A DNA stretch of 64,000 nucleotides from Flavobacterium sp. LPB0248. Its GTDB lineage: Bacteria; Bacteroidota; Bacteroidia; Flavobacteriales; Flavobacteriaceae. The stretch is taken from the NCBI RefSeq assembly GCF_013388355.1, contig NZ_CP058246.1:992001-1056000 (forward strand), given 5' to 3'. Shown piece by piece: positions 52,308 to 60,806 of this stretch. The notes below the pieces were generated by a model that worked only from the letters and a program-made list of their open reading frames with translations, ran no database searches and was not told the origin of the DNA. The translations under genes and the position numbers were made by a program. Positions within the stretch are counted from its first letter, which is position 1, and each line of letters starts with the position of its first letter.

Positions 52308-52628
52308 ATGAAAACAAATAATATTGAAGGACTTACGATGTTTGAAATAAACGTTTTAATTCAGCAAGGAGGGAAATTTATTATGTTTCCTTTTATTATT
52401 TCTGAAATGGTAAAAAGAATCAAAGAACCAAACATCTATTTCATCCGTCCCGATGAAGGCACATTTAAATATGCCCTGAAACACTTTTTTTTGAACCTTT
52501 CCGCAAGCTGGCGAAGTTTTCCGTATACTCCAATTTATGTAGCAAAATCGTTCTTTTATTTAATGAAAGGCGGAAAAAATTATACTGAAACTATACTGAA
52601 AGATTTAAATTCCAACAACTCTATATAA
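52308..52628 (+). CDS. Uncharacterised small protein
   Basis: The 106-residue protein has no signal peptide. It shows IEGLTMFEINVLIQQGGKFIMFPFIISEMVKRIKEPNIYFIRPDEGTFKYALKHFF and a basic, aromatic middle (LNLSASWRSFPYTPIYVAKSFFYLMKGGKNYTETIL). One hydrophobic stretch (about residues 22-33) is too short for a sure membrane helix. No family is recognised. It has its own terminator at 52677. Confidence 0.65.
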   Translation: MKTNNIEGLTMFEINVLIQQGGKFIMFPFIISEMVKRIKEPNIYFIRPDEGTFKYALKHFFLNLSASWRSFPYTPIYVAKSFFYLMKGGKNYTETILKDLNSNNSI

Positions 52629-52676
52629 GCCTCAATCTAAATTATCATACTAATTAAAGTCCGAAAGGCTTTCCTG

Positions 52677-52712
52677 AAAATCATCTTGTACATTTATGAG
52701 ATGATTTTTTTT
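52677..52712 (+). terminator. Terminator after the small protein gene
   Basis: The arms AAAATCATCT and AGATGATTTT with a 12-nt loop and a T tract lie about 50 bp after the stop. Confidence 0.8.
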
Positions 52713-52838
52713 ATTCCAATTACTAGAAAATCAAAATATTCTAGAAAACTGAACATCAATACTTTCCATTAAAAAATTATAAAATAAACAAGAAATTATC
52801 CTTATTTTAGCTATGTCATTCACCTAAAAAATTGATTT

Positions 52839-53261
52839 ATGGACGATTCTAATGAGTTAGTACAAAAACAAAGCTGGCTAAACCGAAACTGGAAATGGTT
52901 TATTCCCAGCGGATGTTTAACTCTTATCATATTAGCGGCTTTATTTATTGGCGGAATTTTCTATGAAGTAACTTCGGTTCTTAAAGATTCTGAAGCCTAT
53001 AAAGAATCTATGATTGCTGTAGAGAATAATAAACTCGTGGTGGAAAAACTCGGTTCTCCCGTCGAAACAGACGGAATGGTTTCTGGAACGGTCACTTCAC
53101 ACAATGATGTACGAACCTGCGATGTACAAGTACCATTGAAAGGTCCAAAAGGCAAGGGAACTTTATTTATTGTTGGCGAAAAAAGAGGTAAATGGAAATA
53201 CCGTGAAATGTCTGTTTATATTGAAAAAACAAATGAGAAAATAGATCTTCTGAAAAAGTAA
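52839..53261 (+). CDS. Coa1/Tim21-like membrane protein
   Basis: The 140-residue protein has one N-terminal membrane helix (about residues 22-42, preceded by WLNRNWKWFIPSG) and a periplasmic alpha-beta domain with ENNKLVVEKLGSPVETDGMVSGTVTSHNDVRTCDVQVPLKGPKGKGTL. This matches the Coa1/Tim21 fold: helix, 'LG.P', then strands rich in Gly. In mitochondria Coa1 assists cytochrome oxidase assembly; in bacteria the role is unknown. No cytochrome oxidase genes are adjacent. Confidence 0.78.
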   Translation: MDDSNELVQKQSWLNRNWKWFIPSGCLTLIILAALFIGGIFYEVTSVLKDSEAYKESMIAVENNKLVVEKLGSPVETDGMVSGTVTSHNDVRTCDVQVPLKGPKGKGTLFIVGEKRGKWKYREMSVYIEKTNEKIDLLKK

Positions 53262-53391
53262 ATAATTTTCTTTGTTTTATTATTATACTCATAAAAAGTC
53301 CCAAATAAACAAATAGTAATCTGTTGTTAATTATCAAACAAAATCTTTCTTCACCCTTAATAAAATTGTGGCGTTGTTTTTGAATAAGTAG

Positions 53392-53399
53392 TATTTTTG
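53392..53399 (+). promoter_or_regulatory. -7 promoter box (TATTTTTG) of the DUF4197 gene
   Basis: This exact TAnnTTTG match lies 21 bp before the ATG at 53421. A TTG at 53367-53369 lies 22 nt upstream and may be the -33 box. Confidence 0.6.
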
Positions 53400-53420
53400 A
53401 AACTTAAATAAAAACCCCAA

Positions 53421-54140
53421 ATGAAAAAGATTTTACTATTAGCCGTTACATTTTCGCTTACTTCTTGCGCACAGGTACAACAGACTTTAAATCAATTGCC
53501 TCAAATCGCATCTCAGCTTCCAAGTTCGGGAACTGTTGACATTGCTTCTGGATTAAAAGAAGCTTTAAATAAAGGAATCACGCAACAAGTAAGTAAACTA
53601 ACTGCTGTAGACGGATTTTACAAAAACGAAGCTGTAAAAATTTTAATGCCCGAAGAATTACAAAAAGTAGATGCAACATTGCGTAAAGTAGGTTTAAGCT
53701 CTCTTGCAGATGAAGGAATCAAAATGCTGAACCGTGCTGCAGAAGATGCAGTAAAAGAAGCAACTCCAATTTTTGTTACAGCAGTAAAAAACATGACGTT
53801 TACAGATGCTAAAAACATTCTTTTAGGAAGTGATAATGCCGCAACCAATTATTTACAAGGCAGTACAACAACTGCATTATATGCCAAATTTAATCCAGTA
53901 ATTAAAAGCTCTTTCGAAAAAGTAGGTGCCGATGCTGTCTGGACAAAAATTATAAACAAATACAATACTATTCCGCTAGTTAAAAAAGTAAATCCAGATT
54001 TAACTGATTATACAACCAATCAAGCTTTGTCTGGTGTTTTTAAAATGATTGCTGTTGAAGAAAAAGTAATCAGAAACGATATTTCTGCAAGAACGACGCC
54101 TTTGTTACAAAAGGTTTTTGCAATGCAAGATGGAAAATAA
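53421..54140 (+). CDS. DUF4197 domain lipoprotein
   Basis: The 239-residue predicted lipoprotein has lipobox SLTSC. The mature part is the DUF4197 domain: IASGLKEALNKGITQQVSKLTAVDGFYKNEAVKILMPEEL, LNRAAEDAVKEATPIFVTAVKNMTFTDAKNIL, ATNYLQGSTTTALYAKFNPVI and TDYTTNQALSGVFKMIAVEEKVIRND. It is helical and exported; function unknown. It has a good promoter box. It is followed by a short TCTAAG-type palindrome, then purU. Confidence 0.88.
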   Translation: MKKILLLAVTFSLTSCAQVQQTLNQLPQIASQLPSSGTVDIASGLKEALNKGITQQVSKLTAVDGFYKNEAVKILMPEELQKVDATLRKVGLSSLADEGIKMLNRAAEDAVKEATPIFVTAVKNMTFTDAKNILLGSDNAATNYLQGSTTTALYAKFNPVIKSSFEKVGADAVWTKIINKYNTIPLVKKVNPDLTDYTTNQALSGVFKMIAVEEKVIRNDISARTTPLLQKVFAMQDGK

Positions 54141-54147
54141 TTCTAAA

Positions 54148-54214
54148 GTTGCTAAGCTTCTAAGACACTAAGTGTCTAAGCTAAAAAACTAAATGTCTTA
54201 GCATCTTTGCAACT
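54148..54214. repeat. Intergenic palindrome of GCTAAG/CTTAGC repeats
   Basis: GTTGCTAAGCTTCTAAGACA and TGTCTTAGCATCTTTGCAAC form imperfect arms between the DUF4197 gene and purU. Related TCTAAG/CTTAGA patterns flank purU's 3' side (55090-55240) and 33149-33181. Confidence 0.55.
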
Positions 54215-54232
54215 AACCAAAAATAAACTAAA

Positions 54233-55087
54233 ATGCAAAAAATTACCATACTCATTCACTGTAAAGATCAAAAGAATATTATTGCTTCAGTCACTACTTT
54301 TATTGCTAAGGTAGGAGGAAATATTACCTATATCGACCAACACGTGGATGTAGAGCAAAATGTATTTTTTATGCGTCTGGAATGCGAATTCGAAAATTCG
54401 ACTATCACGGTTGAAAGTTTTAAAGAAGACTTTGATAAAACTCTTGCTGTAAAATTTGGAATGTCTTGGGATTTGTACAATCTGGAACAAAAACCTAAAA
54501 TGGCCCTATTTGTTTCTAAGTATGATCATTGTTTATTTGACATTTTAGGACGTTACAGTGCAGATGAATTAGGCGTTGAAATTCCCGTGATTATCAGCAA
54601 TCATAATGATTTGCGTTCGATTGCAGAACGTTTTGATATTCCGTTTCACTATGTTCCTTTTACAAAAGACAACAAAGAAGAAGGCGAAGCAAGACAAATT
54701 GAGCTTTTAAAAAGATACCAAATCAACTTTATCGTTTTGGCGCGTTACATGCAAATTGTGACGCCAAAATTAATTTCGCTTTACGAAAATAAAATCATCA
54801 ATATCCACCATTCGTTTTTACCTGCTTTTCCAGGTGCAAAACCGTATCATTCGGCTTTTAAACGTGGTGTGAAAATTATTGGCGCAACAAGCCATTATGT
54901 TACCGAAGAATTAGACGAAGGTCCGATTATTGAACAAGATATCGCAAGAGTTTCTCATATTCACTCTGTAGAAGATTTTATCATGAAAGGCCGTGATTTG
55001 GAACGCATCGTTTTGGCAAGAGCCATTAAACTGCACGCTGAAAGAAAAACAATGGTTTATAGCAATAAGACGGTGGTTTTTTCTTAA
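54233..55087 (+). CDS. purU: Formyltetrahydrofolate deformylase
   Basis: The 284-residue protein has an N-terminal ACT domain (about 1-80, KITILIHCKDQKNIIASVTTFIAKVGGNI). A formyltransferase-like hydrolase domain follows, with NIHHSFLPAFPGAKPYHSAFKRGVKIIGATSHYVTEELDEGPIIEQD containing the catalytic Asn-His-Asp set. PurU releases formate from 10-formyl-THF, balancing one-carbon pools and supplying formate for purine synthesis. It lies between palindromic repeats and has a strong terminator. Confidence 0.94.
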   Translation: MQKITILIHCKDQKNIIASVTTFIAKVGGNITYIDQHVDVEQNVFFMRLECEFENSTITVESFKEDFDKTLAVKFGMSWDLYNLEQKPKMALFVSKYDHCLFDILGRYSADELGVEIPVIISNHNDLRSIAERFDIPFHYVPFTKDNKEEGEARQIELLKRYQINFIVLARYMQIVTPKLISLYENKIINIHHSFLPAFPGAKPYHSAFKRGVKIIGATSHYVTEELDEGPIIEQDIARVSHIHSVEDFIMKGRDLERIVLARAIKLHAERKTMVYSNKTVVFS

Positions 55088-55140
55088 TTTTTAAGATGCT
55101 AAGGTTCTGAGTTTCTAAGATACTAAGTTTTTTATATAGC

Positions 55141-55174
55141 AAACCCGACAGATTTTAAAAATCTGTCGGGTTTA
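55141..55174 (+). terminator. Terminator after purU
   Basis: The arms AAACCCGACAGATTTT and AAAATCTGTCGGGTTT are perfect and nearly loopless. It could serve both purU and the convergent catalase gene. Confidence 0.85.
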
Positions 55175-55240
55175 TTATTTATCGATCATAAGCTCAAAAG
55201 TTGGCAACTTAGAATCTTAGCATCTCAGAAACTTAGAACC

Positions 55241-56734
55241 TCACCTTGCTTTAATCGCCAATCTAGGATCATCAAAAGCATTAACTTCGGCCATTGTCAT
55301 TCCTAGAGCGTTTGCTACGCCTTCTCCGTATGCTGGATCGGCTTGATAGCAGTTTCTAATATGACGGACCTGAATAAATTTCTGTGCTCCTCCTACTTGC
55401 CCCGCTGTGTTTTTAAACAAAAGCTGTTTCTTCTCATCGGTCAATAAACGGAACAAAAGTCCGGGCTGAGTGAAATAATCGCTATCATCTTCTCTAAAAT
55501 TATGTGCGTAAGCATCGCCGTAAATTGCCAACGGCGGTTCTTTTACTTCTGGCTGATCTTGCCATTCGCCGAAACTGTTTGGTTCGTAGTGTTTTCTTCC
55601 ACCATAATTTCCGTCGACACGCATTGCTCCGTCTCTGTGGAAACTGTTATACGGACATCTAGAAGCGTTTACTGGAATCTGGTAATTGTTTACTCCTAAA
55701 CGATAACGGTGAGCATCTCCGTAAGAAAACAAACGTCCTTGAAGCATTTTATCTGGAGAGAAACCAATTCCTGGAACTACGTGAGCTGGATTAAAAGCCG
55801 CTTGCTCTACTTCGGCAAAATAATTTTCTGGATTTTTATTCAATTCAAATTCTCCAACTGGAATTAGCGGAAAATCTCCTTTTAACCAAACTTTAGTTAA
55901 ATCAAATGGATGAAAACGATAAGTTCTCGCCTGCTCTTCTGACATAATCTGAACAAACATTTTCCATTTCGGGAAATTGCCTTCTTCGATTGCATTAAAC
56001 AAATCCCTTTGATGACTTTCTCTATCTCCTCCTACTAACTTAGCAGCTTCTTCATCAGATAAATTTTCGATTCCCTGTTGCGAAACTAAATGGAATTTTA
56101 CCCAATGTCTTTCGTTTTTCGCATTAATAAAGCTAAAAGTATGACTTCCGAAACCGTGCATTTCTCTATACGATCTCGGAATTCCTCGGTCACTCATTAC
56201 AATTGTAACTTGATGAAGAGCTTCTGGCAATAAAGTCCAAAAATCCCAATTATTATCAGCACTTCTTAAATTGGTTTTTGGATCGCGTTTTACAGCATGG
56301 TTCAAATCTGGAAATTTCATTGGATCACGGAAAAAGAAAACAGGCGTATTATTTCCAACCAAATCCCAATTTCCTTCATTTGTATAAAATTTCATAGCGA
56401 AACCGCGTATATCTCTTTCGGCGTCAGCAGCACCTCTTTCTCCTGCAACAGTTGAAAAACGCACAAACATTTCTGTCTTTTTTCCAATTTCAGAAAACAA
56501 GTCTGCTTTTGAATATTTGGTAATATCGTGTGTAACAGTAAAAGTTCCGTAGGCTCCAGAACCTTTGGCATGCATTCTTCTTTCCGGAATCACTTCTCGG
56601 TCAAAATGTGCCATCTTTTCTAAGAACCAAAAATCTTGTAATAAAACAGGTCCACGAGGGCCAGCTGTTTGAATGTTTTGATTGTCTGGAACGGGAGTTC
56701 CGGTTGCAGTTGTTAATTTTTTGTTTGATTCCAT
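55241..56734 (-). CDS. katA: Catalase (clade 3, small-subunit type)
   Basis: The 497-residue protein is a monofunctional heme catalase. It shows the catalytic His in [17 protein letters not shown] (about residue 55), the distal Asn in [16 protein letters not shown] and the heme-ligand Tyr motif [14 protein letters not shown]. It also has [15 protein letters not shown] and [26 protein letters not shown]. It degrades hydrogen peroxide in the cytoplasm; no signal peptide. Minus-strand boxes TATATTTG (56758-56765) and TAAGTTTG (56766-56773) precede it. Confidence 0.95.
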   Translation of the reverse strand: MESNKKLTTATGTPVPDNQNIQTAGPRGPVLLQDFWFLEKMAHFDREVIPERRMHAKGSGAYGTFTVTHDITKYSKADLFSEIGKKTEMFVRFSTVAGERGAADAERDIRGFAMKFYTNEGNWDLVGNNTPVFFFRDPMKFPDLNHAVKRDPKTNLRSADNNWDFWTLLPEALHQVTIVMSDRGIPRSYREMHGFGSHTFSFINAKNERHWVKFHLVSQQGIENLSDEEAAKLVGGDRESHQRDLFNAIEEGNFPKWKMFVQIMSEEQARTYRFHPFDLTKVWLKGDFPLIPVGEFELNKNPENYFAEVEQAAFNPAHVVPGIGFSPDKMLQGRLFSYGDAHRYRLGVNNYQIPVNASRCPYNSFHRDGAMRVDGNYGGRKHYEPNSFGEWQDQPEVKEPPLAIYGDAYAHNFREDDSDYFTQPGLLFRLLTDEKKQLLFKNTAGQVGGAQKFIQVRHIRNCYQADPAYGEGVANALGMTMAEVNAFDDPRLAIKAR

Positions 56735-56884
56735 TTTGCTGATTTTTAACGTTTTATCAAATATACAAACTTATCCTTAGCATATTCATAAGTAAAATTG
56801 ATTGTTATTATATTTTAATAACTAAAGATTATTTTATGATACTGAATGCTCAAAACAGCGATTTGACAAATCTTAACGTATGGT

Positions 56885-57016
56885 CAACAAAGTAATAACA
56901 AAACCTTAACAGCATAAGATTGATATATATCGGACATTTGTAATGTAATAAACTGGTTATTTATTATTTTGGTTTTGGTTAGTTAAATGATGCCGGCTTC
57001 TTCGAGATGCCGGCAT
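56885..57016 (+). ncRNA. Candidate structured RNA with terminator hairpin, copy A
   Basis: This gene-free stretch is repeated 370 bp downstream. The 132-nt conserved block ends in a hairpin ATGCCGGC/GCCGGCAT (56990-57016) followed by T7. Only six substitutions separate the two copies. Two of them (56996 G to A and 57010 C to T in copy B) keep the same stem pair, which indicates selection for structure. The block has no meaningful reading frame; a GACATTTG (56933) resembles a -7 box. Confidence 0.5.
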
Positions 57017-57254
57017 TCTTTTTTTATATAAGTTTAGTTTCAGGTTTCAGGTTTTCTTGGTTTCAAGTTGCTTTACTTTGAACATAATTTTACCACAAAG
57101 AGCGCAAAGTTTTTTCATTTATTAAGCTTTATATAAAACGCAAAGTTCACAAAGCTTTGCCTAAAAACCTTTGCGAACTTTGTGTTCCTAATAGCTATCA
57201 GGATTGTGCTCTTTACGGTTAAAAAATACAATCTTTTAAACATTAACTTATATC

Positions 57255-57386
57255 CAACAAAGTAATAACAAGACCTTAACAGCATAAGTTTGATATATGT
57301 CGGACATTTGTAATGTAATAAACTGGTTATTTATTATTTTGGTTTTGGTTAGTTAAATGATGCCGACGTCTTCGAGATGTCGGCAT
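57255..57386 (+). ncRNA. Candidate structured RNA with terminator hairpin, copy B
   Basis: This is the second copy of the element at 56885. The hairpin is ATGCCGAC/GTCGGCAT (57360-57386), followed by a T11 tract. The A-T pair at 57366/57380 replaces the G-C pair of copy A. Confidence 0.5.
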
Positions 57387-57671
57387 TTTTTTTTTTGGTT
57401 AAAGTTTTATTTGTTTCAGGTTTCAGGTTTCAGGTTTCAAGTTTCAAGTTTCAGGTTTCAGGTTTCAGGTTGCTTTACTTTGAACATAATTTTAACGCAA
57501 AGAGCACAAAGTTTTTTCATTTATTAAGCTTTATATAAAGCGCAAAGTTCGCAAAGCTTTGTCTAAAAACTTTGCGAACTTTGCGTTCCCGATAGCCAAC
57601 GGGATTGCGCTCTTTGCGTTAAACTTGAAACCTGAAACTTGAAACTTGAAACTTGAAAACCTAAAACAAAA

Positions 57672-58472
57672 CTAATTCTTCAATCTTTCGTGCAGTAATT
57701 TAAAATAAGCGAAAGCTTTTAATAACCTGCTACCATGCCAAGAGAACATTTCGCCATCAACAAAAATGGTTTTGGCGTGATGCGTAAATCTTCCGATTTC
57801 GAAAGCATCTTCTTCTTTAAAAGGATAAGGTTCTGATGAAAGAAATACAATATCTGGATCTCCTTCTAAACGCATTTTCTTTAATTCAATTTCGGGATAA
57901 CGGCCTTTGTCTTCGTAGATATTTTTAAAATGATTGAGTTTTAGCAACTCATTTATATAAGTATCATTTCCTGCAACCATGTATGGATTTTTCCAAATAA
58001 AATAGGCTGCTTTCTTTTCTTTTATATCCTGGATATAATTTTTGAAATCGCTTAATGCAAAAGCCAATTTGTTGTTCCATTTCTGCGCCTCGGTTCTGCA
58101 ATTAAATAATTGTCCGAAATCTGAAATCATCTGGAAATTATCTTCAATAGAAACAATATTTGTAACCCAAACTGGACAAATTGCACTTAACTGTTCTACA
58201 ATTTCAGGCGTGTTTTCTTCTTTGTTGCAGATAATAATATCTGGCTCTAAAAGTTTTATTTTTTCGAAGTGAATTTTCTTCGTTCCACCAACAATTTTTT
58301 TGGTAGATTTAAAATGAAACGGATGAACACAAAACTTCGTAATTCCGATAATTTTTTCTTCCAAACCTAAATCATACAATAATTCAGTTTGTGAAGGAAC
58401 AAGCGAAATAATACGTTTTGGAGCTGTTTCAAAAGAATGAATAGTACCAAGCTGGTCTTTTATTTGTTTCAT
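57672..58472 (-). CDS. Helical-backbone metal receptor-like (BtuF/FhuD-type) protein without signal peptide
   Basis: The 266-residue protein has the periplasmic binding protein class III fold (PRIISLVPSQTELLYDLGLEEKIIGITKFCVHP, IIICNKEENTPEIVEQLSAICPVWVTNI, YFIWKNPYMVAGNDTYINELLKL, PDIVFLSSEPYPF). These usually bind cobalamin, siderophores or heme for ABC import. Here the protein starts directly at the first domain with no export signal or lipobox, so it is predicted cytosolic. No ABC transporter genes are adjacent. It may act on an internal ligand; function uncertain. Confidence 0.82.
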   Translation of the reverse strand: MKQIKDQLGTIHSFETAPKRIISLVPSQTELLYDLGLEEKIIGITKFCVHPFHFKSTKKIVGGTKKIHFEKIKLLEPDIIICNKEENTPEIVEQLSAICPVWVTNIVSIEDNFQMISDFGQLFNCRTEAQKWNNKLAFALSDFKNYIQDIKEKKAAYFIWKNPYMVAGNDTYINELLKLNHFKNIYEDKGRYPEIELKKMRLEGDPDIVFLSSEPYPFKEEDAFEIGRFTHHAKTIFVDGEMFSWHGSRLLKAFAYFKLLHERLKN

Positions 58473-58500
58473 GTTTCTGGTTTATTGGAATGTGAAATTT

Positions 58501-58688
58501 AACGCAAAGTGCGCTAAGTTTTTTCGCAGAGTTCGCGAAGGCTTATAATTTTTAAATTTTTTTTTTTAAGTTCTCAAAGCTTAGATAAAGTAAAGCTTAC
58601 ATTCTTCTTTGAGAACTTAAAAAACTTTTACAAGATTGCGAATAACTTCTTTGTGTACTTTGCGAAAAAACTTAGCGCACTTTGCGTT
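58501..58688. repeat. Long intergenic palindrome with perfect outer arms
   Basis: The outer 28-bp arms begin AACGCAAAGTGCGCTAAG and end CTTAGCGCACTTTGCGTT. An inner pair AAGTTCTCAAAG/CTTTGAGAACTT is nested inside. It lies upstream of the receptor gene and downstream of pyrF, both on the minus strand. Confidence 0.82.
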
Positions 58689-58723
58689 AAAAAATTATGC
58701 TCAAAGTAAAGCAACCTGAAACT

Positions 58724-59551
58724 TTAAACCTGAAACTTTAAACTAATAATCTCAGCCATTTCTTTCTGTACTTTCAAAGCCTCTTCTCTAGCCTTTTCAG
58801 CGAAATCGGTTCCTTTTGATGCATAGATAATCGCTCTTGCAGAATTTACCAAAAGACCAACTTTATCATTCATTCCATATTTGCAAACTTCAAACAGACT
58901 TCCGCCTTGAGCGCCAATTCCAGGCACCAATAAGAAACTGTCTGGAACAATTTTTCTAATTTCAGTAAAATATTCTGCTTTGGTTGCGCCAACAACGTAC
59001 ATTAAGTTTTCGCTGTTTTTCCAAGTTTTAGAAATTTCTAGAACCTGTTTGTATAATTCCTTTCCGTTTGTATTTAAAGTCTGAAAATCGAAAGCACCTT
59101 CATTTGAAGTCAAAGCTAACATAATTGTATGCTTGTTTTCGAAAGCTAAGAAAGGTTCTACAGAATCTTTTCCCATATAAGGAGCAACGGTTACACTGTC
59201 AAAATTCAAGTCTTCAAAAAAAGCTTTGGCGTACATGCTCGAAGTATTCCCAATATCTCCACGTTTTGCATCGGCAATCGTAAAAATGTCAGGATAATTT
59301 TCGTTGATATAATTGATTGTTTTTTGCAAAGACATCCATCCTTTTATTCCGTAAGCTTCAAAAAATGCCGTATTGGGTTTGTAGCCAACAGTCAGATCGT
59401 GTGTGGCATCAATAATTGCTTTATTAAATTCGAAAATAGGATCTTCTGTTTCTAATAAATGTGCTGGCATTTTAGTTAGATCTGGATCTAATCCAACGCA
59501 TAAAAATGATTTTTTTTGAAGAATTTGTTCGTGTAGTTGTTGTGTTGTCAT
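58724..59551 (-). CDS. pyrF: Orotidine 5'-phosphate decarboxylase
   Basis: The 275-residue protein is of the longer (type 2) OMP decarboxylase class. It has [14 protein letters not shown], the active-site segment [17 protein letters not shown] with its Asp-Lys-Asp array, [14 protein letters not shown] and [13 protein letters not shown]. It converts OMP to UMP, the last step of pyrimidine synthesis. A -7 box (TAATTTTG on the minus strand, 59572-59579) lies 20 bp upstream. Its 3' side abuts heptamer and palindromic repeats. Confidence 0.95.
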   Translation of the reverse strand: MTTQQLHEQILQKKSFLCVGLDPDLTKMPAHLLETEDPIFEFNKAIIDATHDLTVGYKPNTAFFEAYGIKGWMSLQKTINYINENYPDIFTIADAKRGDIGNTSSMYAKAFFEDLNFDSVTVAPYMGKDSVEPFLAFENKHTIMLALTSNEGAFDFQTLNTNGKELYKQVLEISKTWKNSENLMYVVGATKAEYFTEIRKIVPDSFLLVPGIGAQGGSLFEVCKYGMNDKVGLLVNSARAIIYASKGTDFAEKAREEALKVQKEMAEIISLKFQV

Positions 59552-59571
59552 ATTCTTTTTTGCTTGTGCGG

Positions 59572-59579
59572 CAAAATTA
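59572..59579 (-). promoter_or_regulatory. -7 promoter box of pyrF
   Basis: Reads TAATTTTG on the minus strand, 20 bp before the ATG. Confidence 0.45.
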
Positions 59580-59675
59580 CAAATAATAATTTTTATGAGT
59601 TAATGGTTGATGGTTTATTGTTAATCGTTTGTCGTTGATGGTTGATGGCAACTGTTGAATGTCTGTTCTTCCCAG

Positions 59676-59735
59676 GCTGAGCGGAGTCGAAGCCCTTTTC
59701 TCGTAAGCGCTACGGCTTCTCTTAGAGTTGACATC
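59676..59735. repeat. Degenerate GCTGAGCGGAGTCGAAG-family repeat
   Basis: The left arm CCAGGCTGAGCGGAGTCGAA matches the palindrome at 13392. The right arm (GGCTTCTCTTAGAGTTGACA) is decayed. The 59552-59856 gap otherwise holds only TTGATGG-type short repeats and the dps promoter. Confidence 0.6.
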
Positions 59736-59824
59736 TATCATGTTTTATTCTTAATTATTTAAGTAACATTGAATTCCTATAACATCTATCAAAAATTGTG
59801 TAAGAGAAAAATTAGAATCAAAAG

Positions 59825-59832
59825 TAACTTTG
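59825..59832 (+). promoter_or_regulatory. -7 promoter box (TAACTTTG) of dps
   Basis: This exact TAnnTTTG match lies 24 bp before the ATG at 59857. No clear -33 box was seen. Confidence 0.55.
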
Positions 59833-59856
59833 AAATAAACCATTAAAAAGACAATT

Positions 59857-60330
59857 ATGAGCCCAAATATCGGAATTACACCAAAAAACTTAAAAAAGAG
59901 CGCTTCTATACTGGCTACGATTTTATCCAATGAAATGACTTTGTATGTAAAAACAAGAAAATTTCACTGGAACATTTCTGGAAACAGTTTTATGGAACTG
60001 CACAAATTGTTTGAAGAGCAATACCGCATTCTTGAAGCTCAAATCGATGAAGTTGCAGAACGCATTAATCAGCTGGGAGAAAAAACAATTGGAACAATGA
60101 AGGAGTTTATTGATAATTCGACTTTAAAAGAATCTCCAAAAGAATACGCTTCACAAAAAGATATGTTATCTGAACTTCTAGAAAATCACGAACAGCTGGT
60201 AACAGAATTTAGAGATTATATTCCGGTTTTTGAAAACGAAACCAACGATGCAGGCTCAGCCGATTTTGTGACAGGATTACTGCAAGAACATGAAAAAATG
60301 GCTTGGATATTAAGAAGATATCAGGCGTAA
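59857..60330 (+). CDS. dps: Dps family DNA-protection/ferritin-like protein
   Basis: The 157-residue four-helix protein has the Dps ferroxidase motif: KTRKFHWNISGNSFMELHKLFEEQYRILEAQIDEVAERINQLGEK (His, His, Asp, Glu). It ends FVTGLLQEHEKMAWILRRYQ. Dps dodecamers bind iron using peroxide and shield DNA in stationary phase or oxidative stress. The N-terminus is short (about 15 residues before helix A), so DNA binding by a Lys-rich tail would be limited to NLKKSAS-type residues. It lies near csbD, another stress gene. Confidence 0.94.
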   Translation: MSPNIGITPKNLKKSASILATILSNEMTLYVKTRKFHWNISGNSFMELHKLFEEQYRILEAQIDEVAERINQLGEKTIGTMKEFIDNSTLKESPKEYASQKDMLSELLENHEQLVTEFRDYIPVFENETNDAGSADFVTGLLQEHEKMAWILRRYQA

Positions 60331-60463
60331 TTTTGAGTTATGAATTGATTTTCATTCTCTATTAAAATGAAAATTATGCAACAGTCGGGAAAATAAATGT
60401 AACATAAACCTGATTTAGAATTTGCAATTTTACAATACAATAAAATACAAAAAAAGAGATATC

Positions 60464-60649
60464 ATGAATACTACTGAAATAAAAGGAAACTGGAATGAGC
60501 TGAAAGGTAAACTGAAACAAAAGTTTGCAACACTAACAGATGATGATTTGATGTTTGCTGAAGGAAAAGAAGACGAAATGTACGGAAGACTTCAGCAGAA
60601 ATTGGGAAAAACAAAAGAGGAATTTCATCAAATCCTGTCAGAATTGTAA
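60464..60649 (+). CDS. CsbD family stress-response protein
   Basis: Start chosen at ATG 60464 (61 residues); an upstream in-frame ATG at 60422 would add an unusual aromatic-basic stretch. The protein matches CsbD: NTTEIKGNWNELKGKLKQKFATLTDDDLMFAEGKEDEMYGRLQQKLGKTKEEFHQIL. These are small, hydrophilic, abundant general-stress proteins of unknown mechanism. It follows dps by about 130 bp and has its own terminator. Confidence 0.9.
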   Translation: MNTTEIKGNWNELKGKLKQKFATLTDDDLMFAEGKEDEMYGRLQQKLGKTKEEFHQILSEL

Positions 60650-60671
60650 ATCCTTACAACTCAATCAGGGA

Positions 60672-60708
60672 AATACCGTCTAGTAAAAATATTAGACGGT
60701 ATTTTTTT
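60672..60708 (+). terminator. Terminator of csbD
   Basis: The stem ATACCGTCTA/TAGACGGTAT is followed by a T7 tract, 22 bp after the stop. Confidence 0.88.
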
Positions 60709-60806
60709 GAAAATTTTATTTTAAAATCGTATTTTGACGTAATTCTGTGCTAATTAAAAGCAAAAACACCAAATAAATTAAGTATCTTTAACCAAATTTC
60801 TATAAA

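Larger units (their letters stand above)
56885..57625 (+). repeat. Tandem duplication with 370-bp period
   Basis: Each unit contains the candidate RNA, a TTTCAGG/TTTCAAG heptamer tract and a long GCAAAGAGC palindrome. Copy A is 56885-57254, copy B about 57255-57625. The heptamer tract differs most: two full units in A, eight in B (57414-57469). The whole 56735-57671 gap between catalase and the receptor gene contains no protein gene. Confidence 0.8.

Noticed and set aside
56989..57033. Tiny open frame (MMPASSRCRH...) over the duplicated hairpin
   Set aside because: It is not conserved in length in the second copy, whereas the hairpin pairing is conserved; structure rather than coding explains the pattern.
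57409..57470. CRISPR array from the regular TTTCAGG/TTTCAAG units
   Set aside because: The 7-bp units directly adjoin each other with no spacers, and no cas genes are near.
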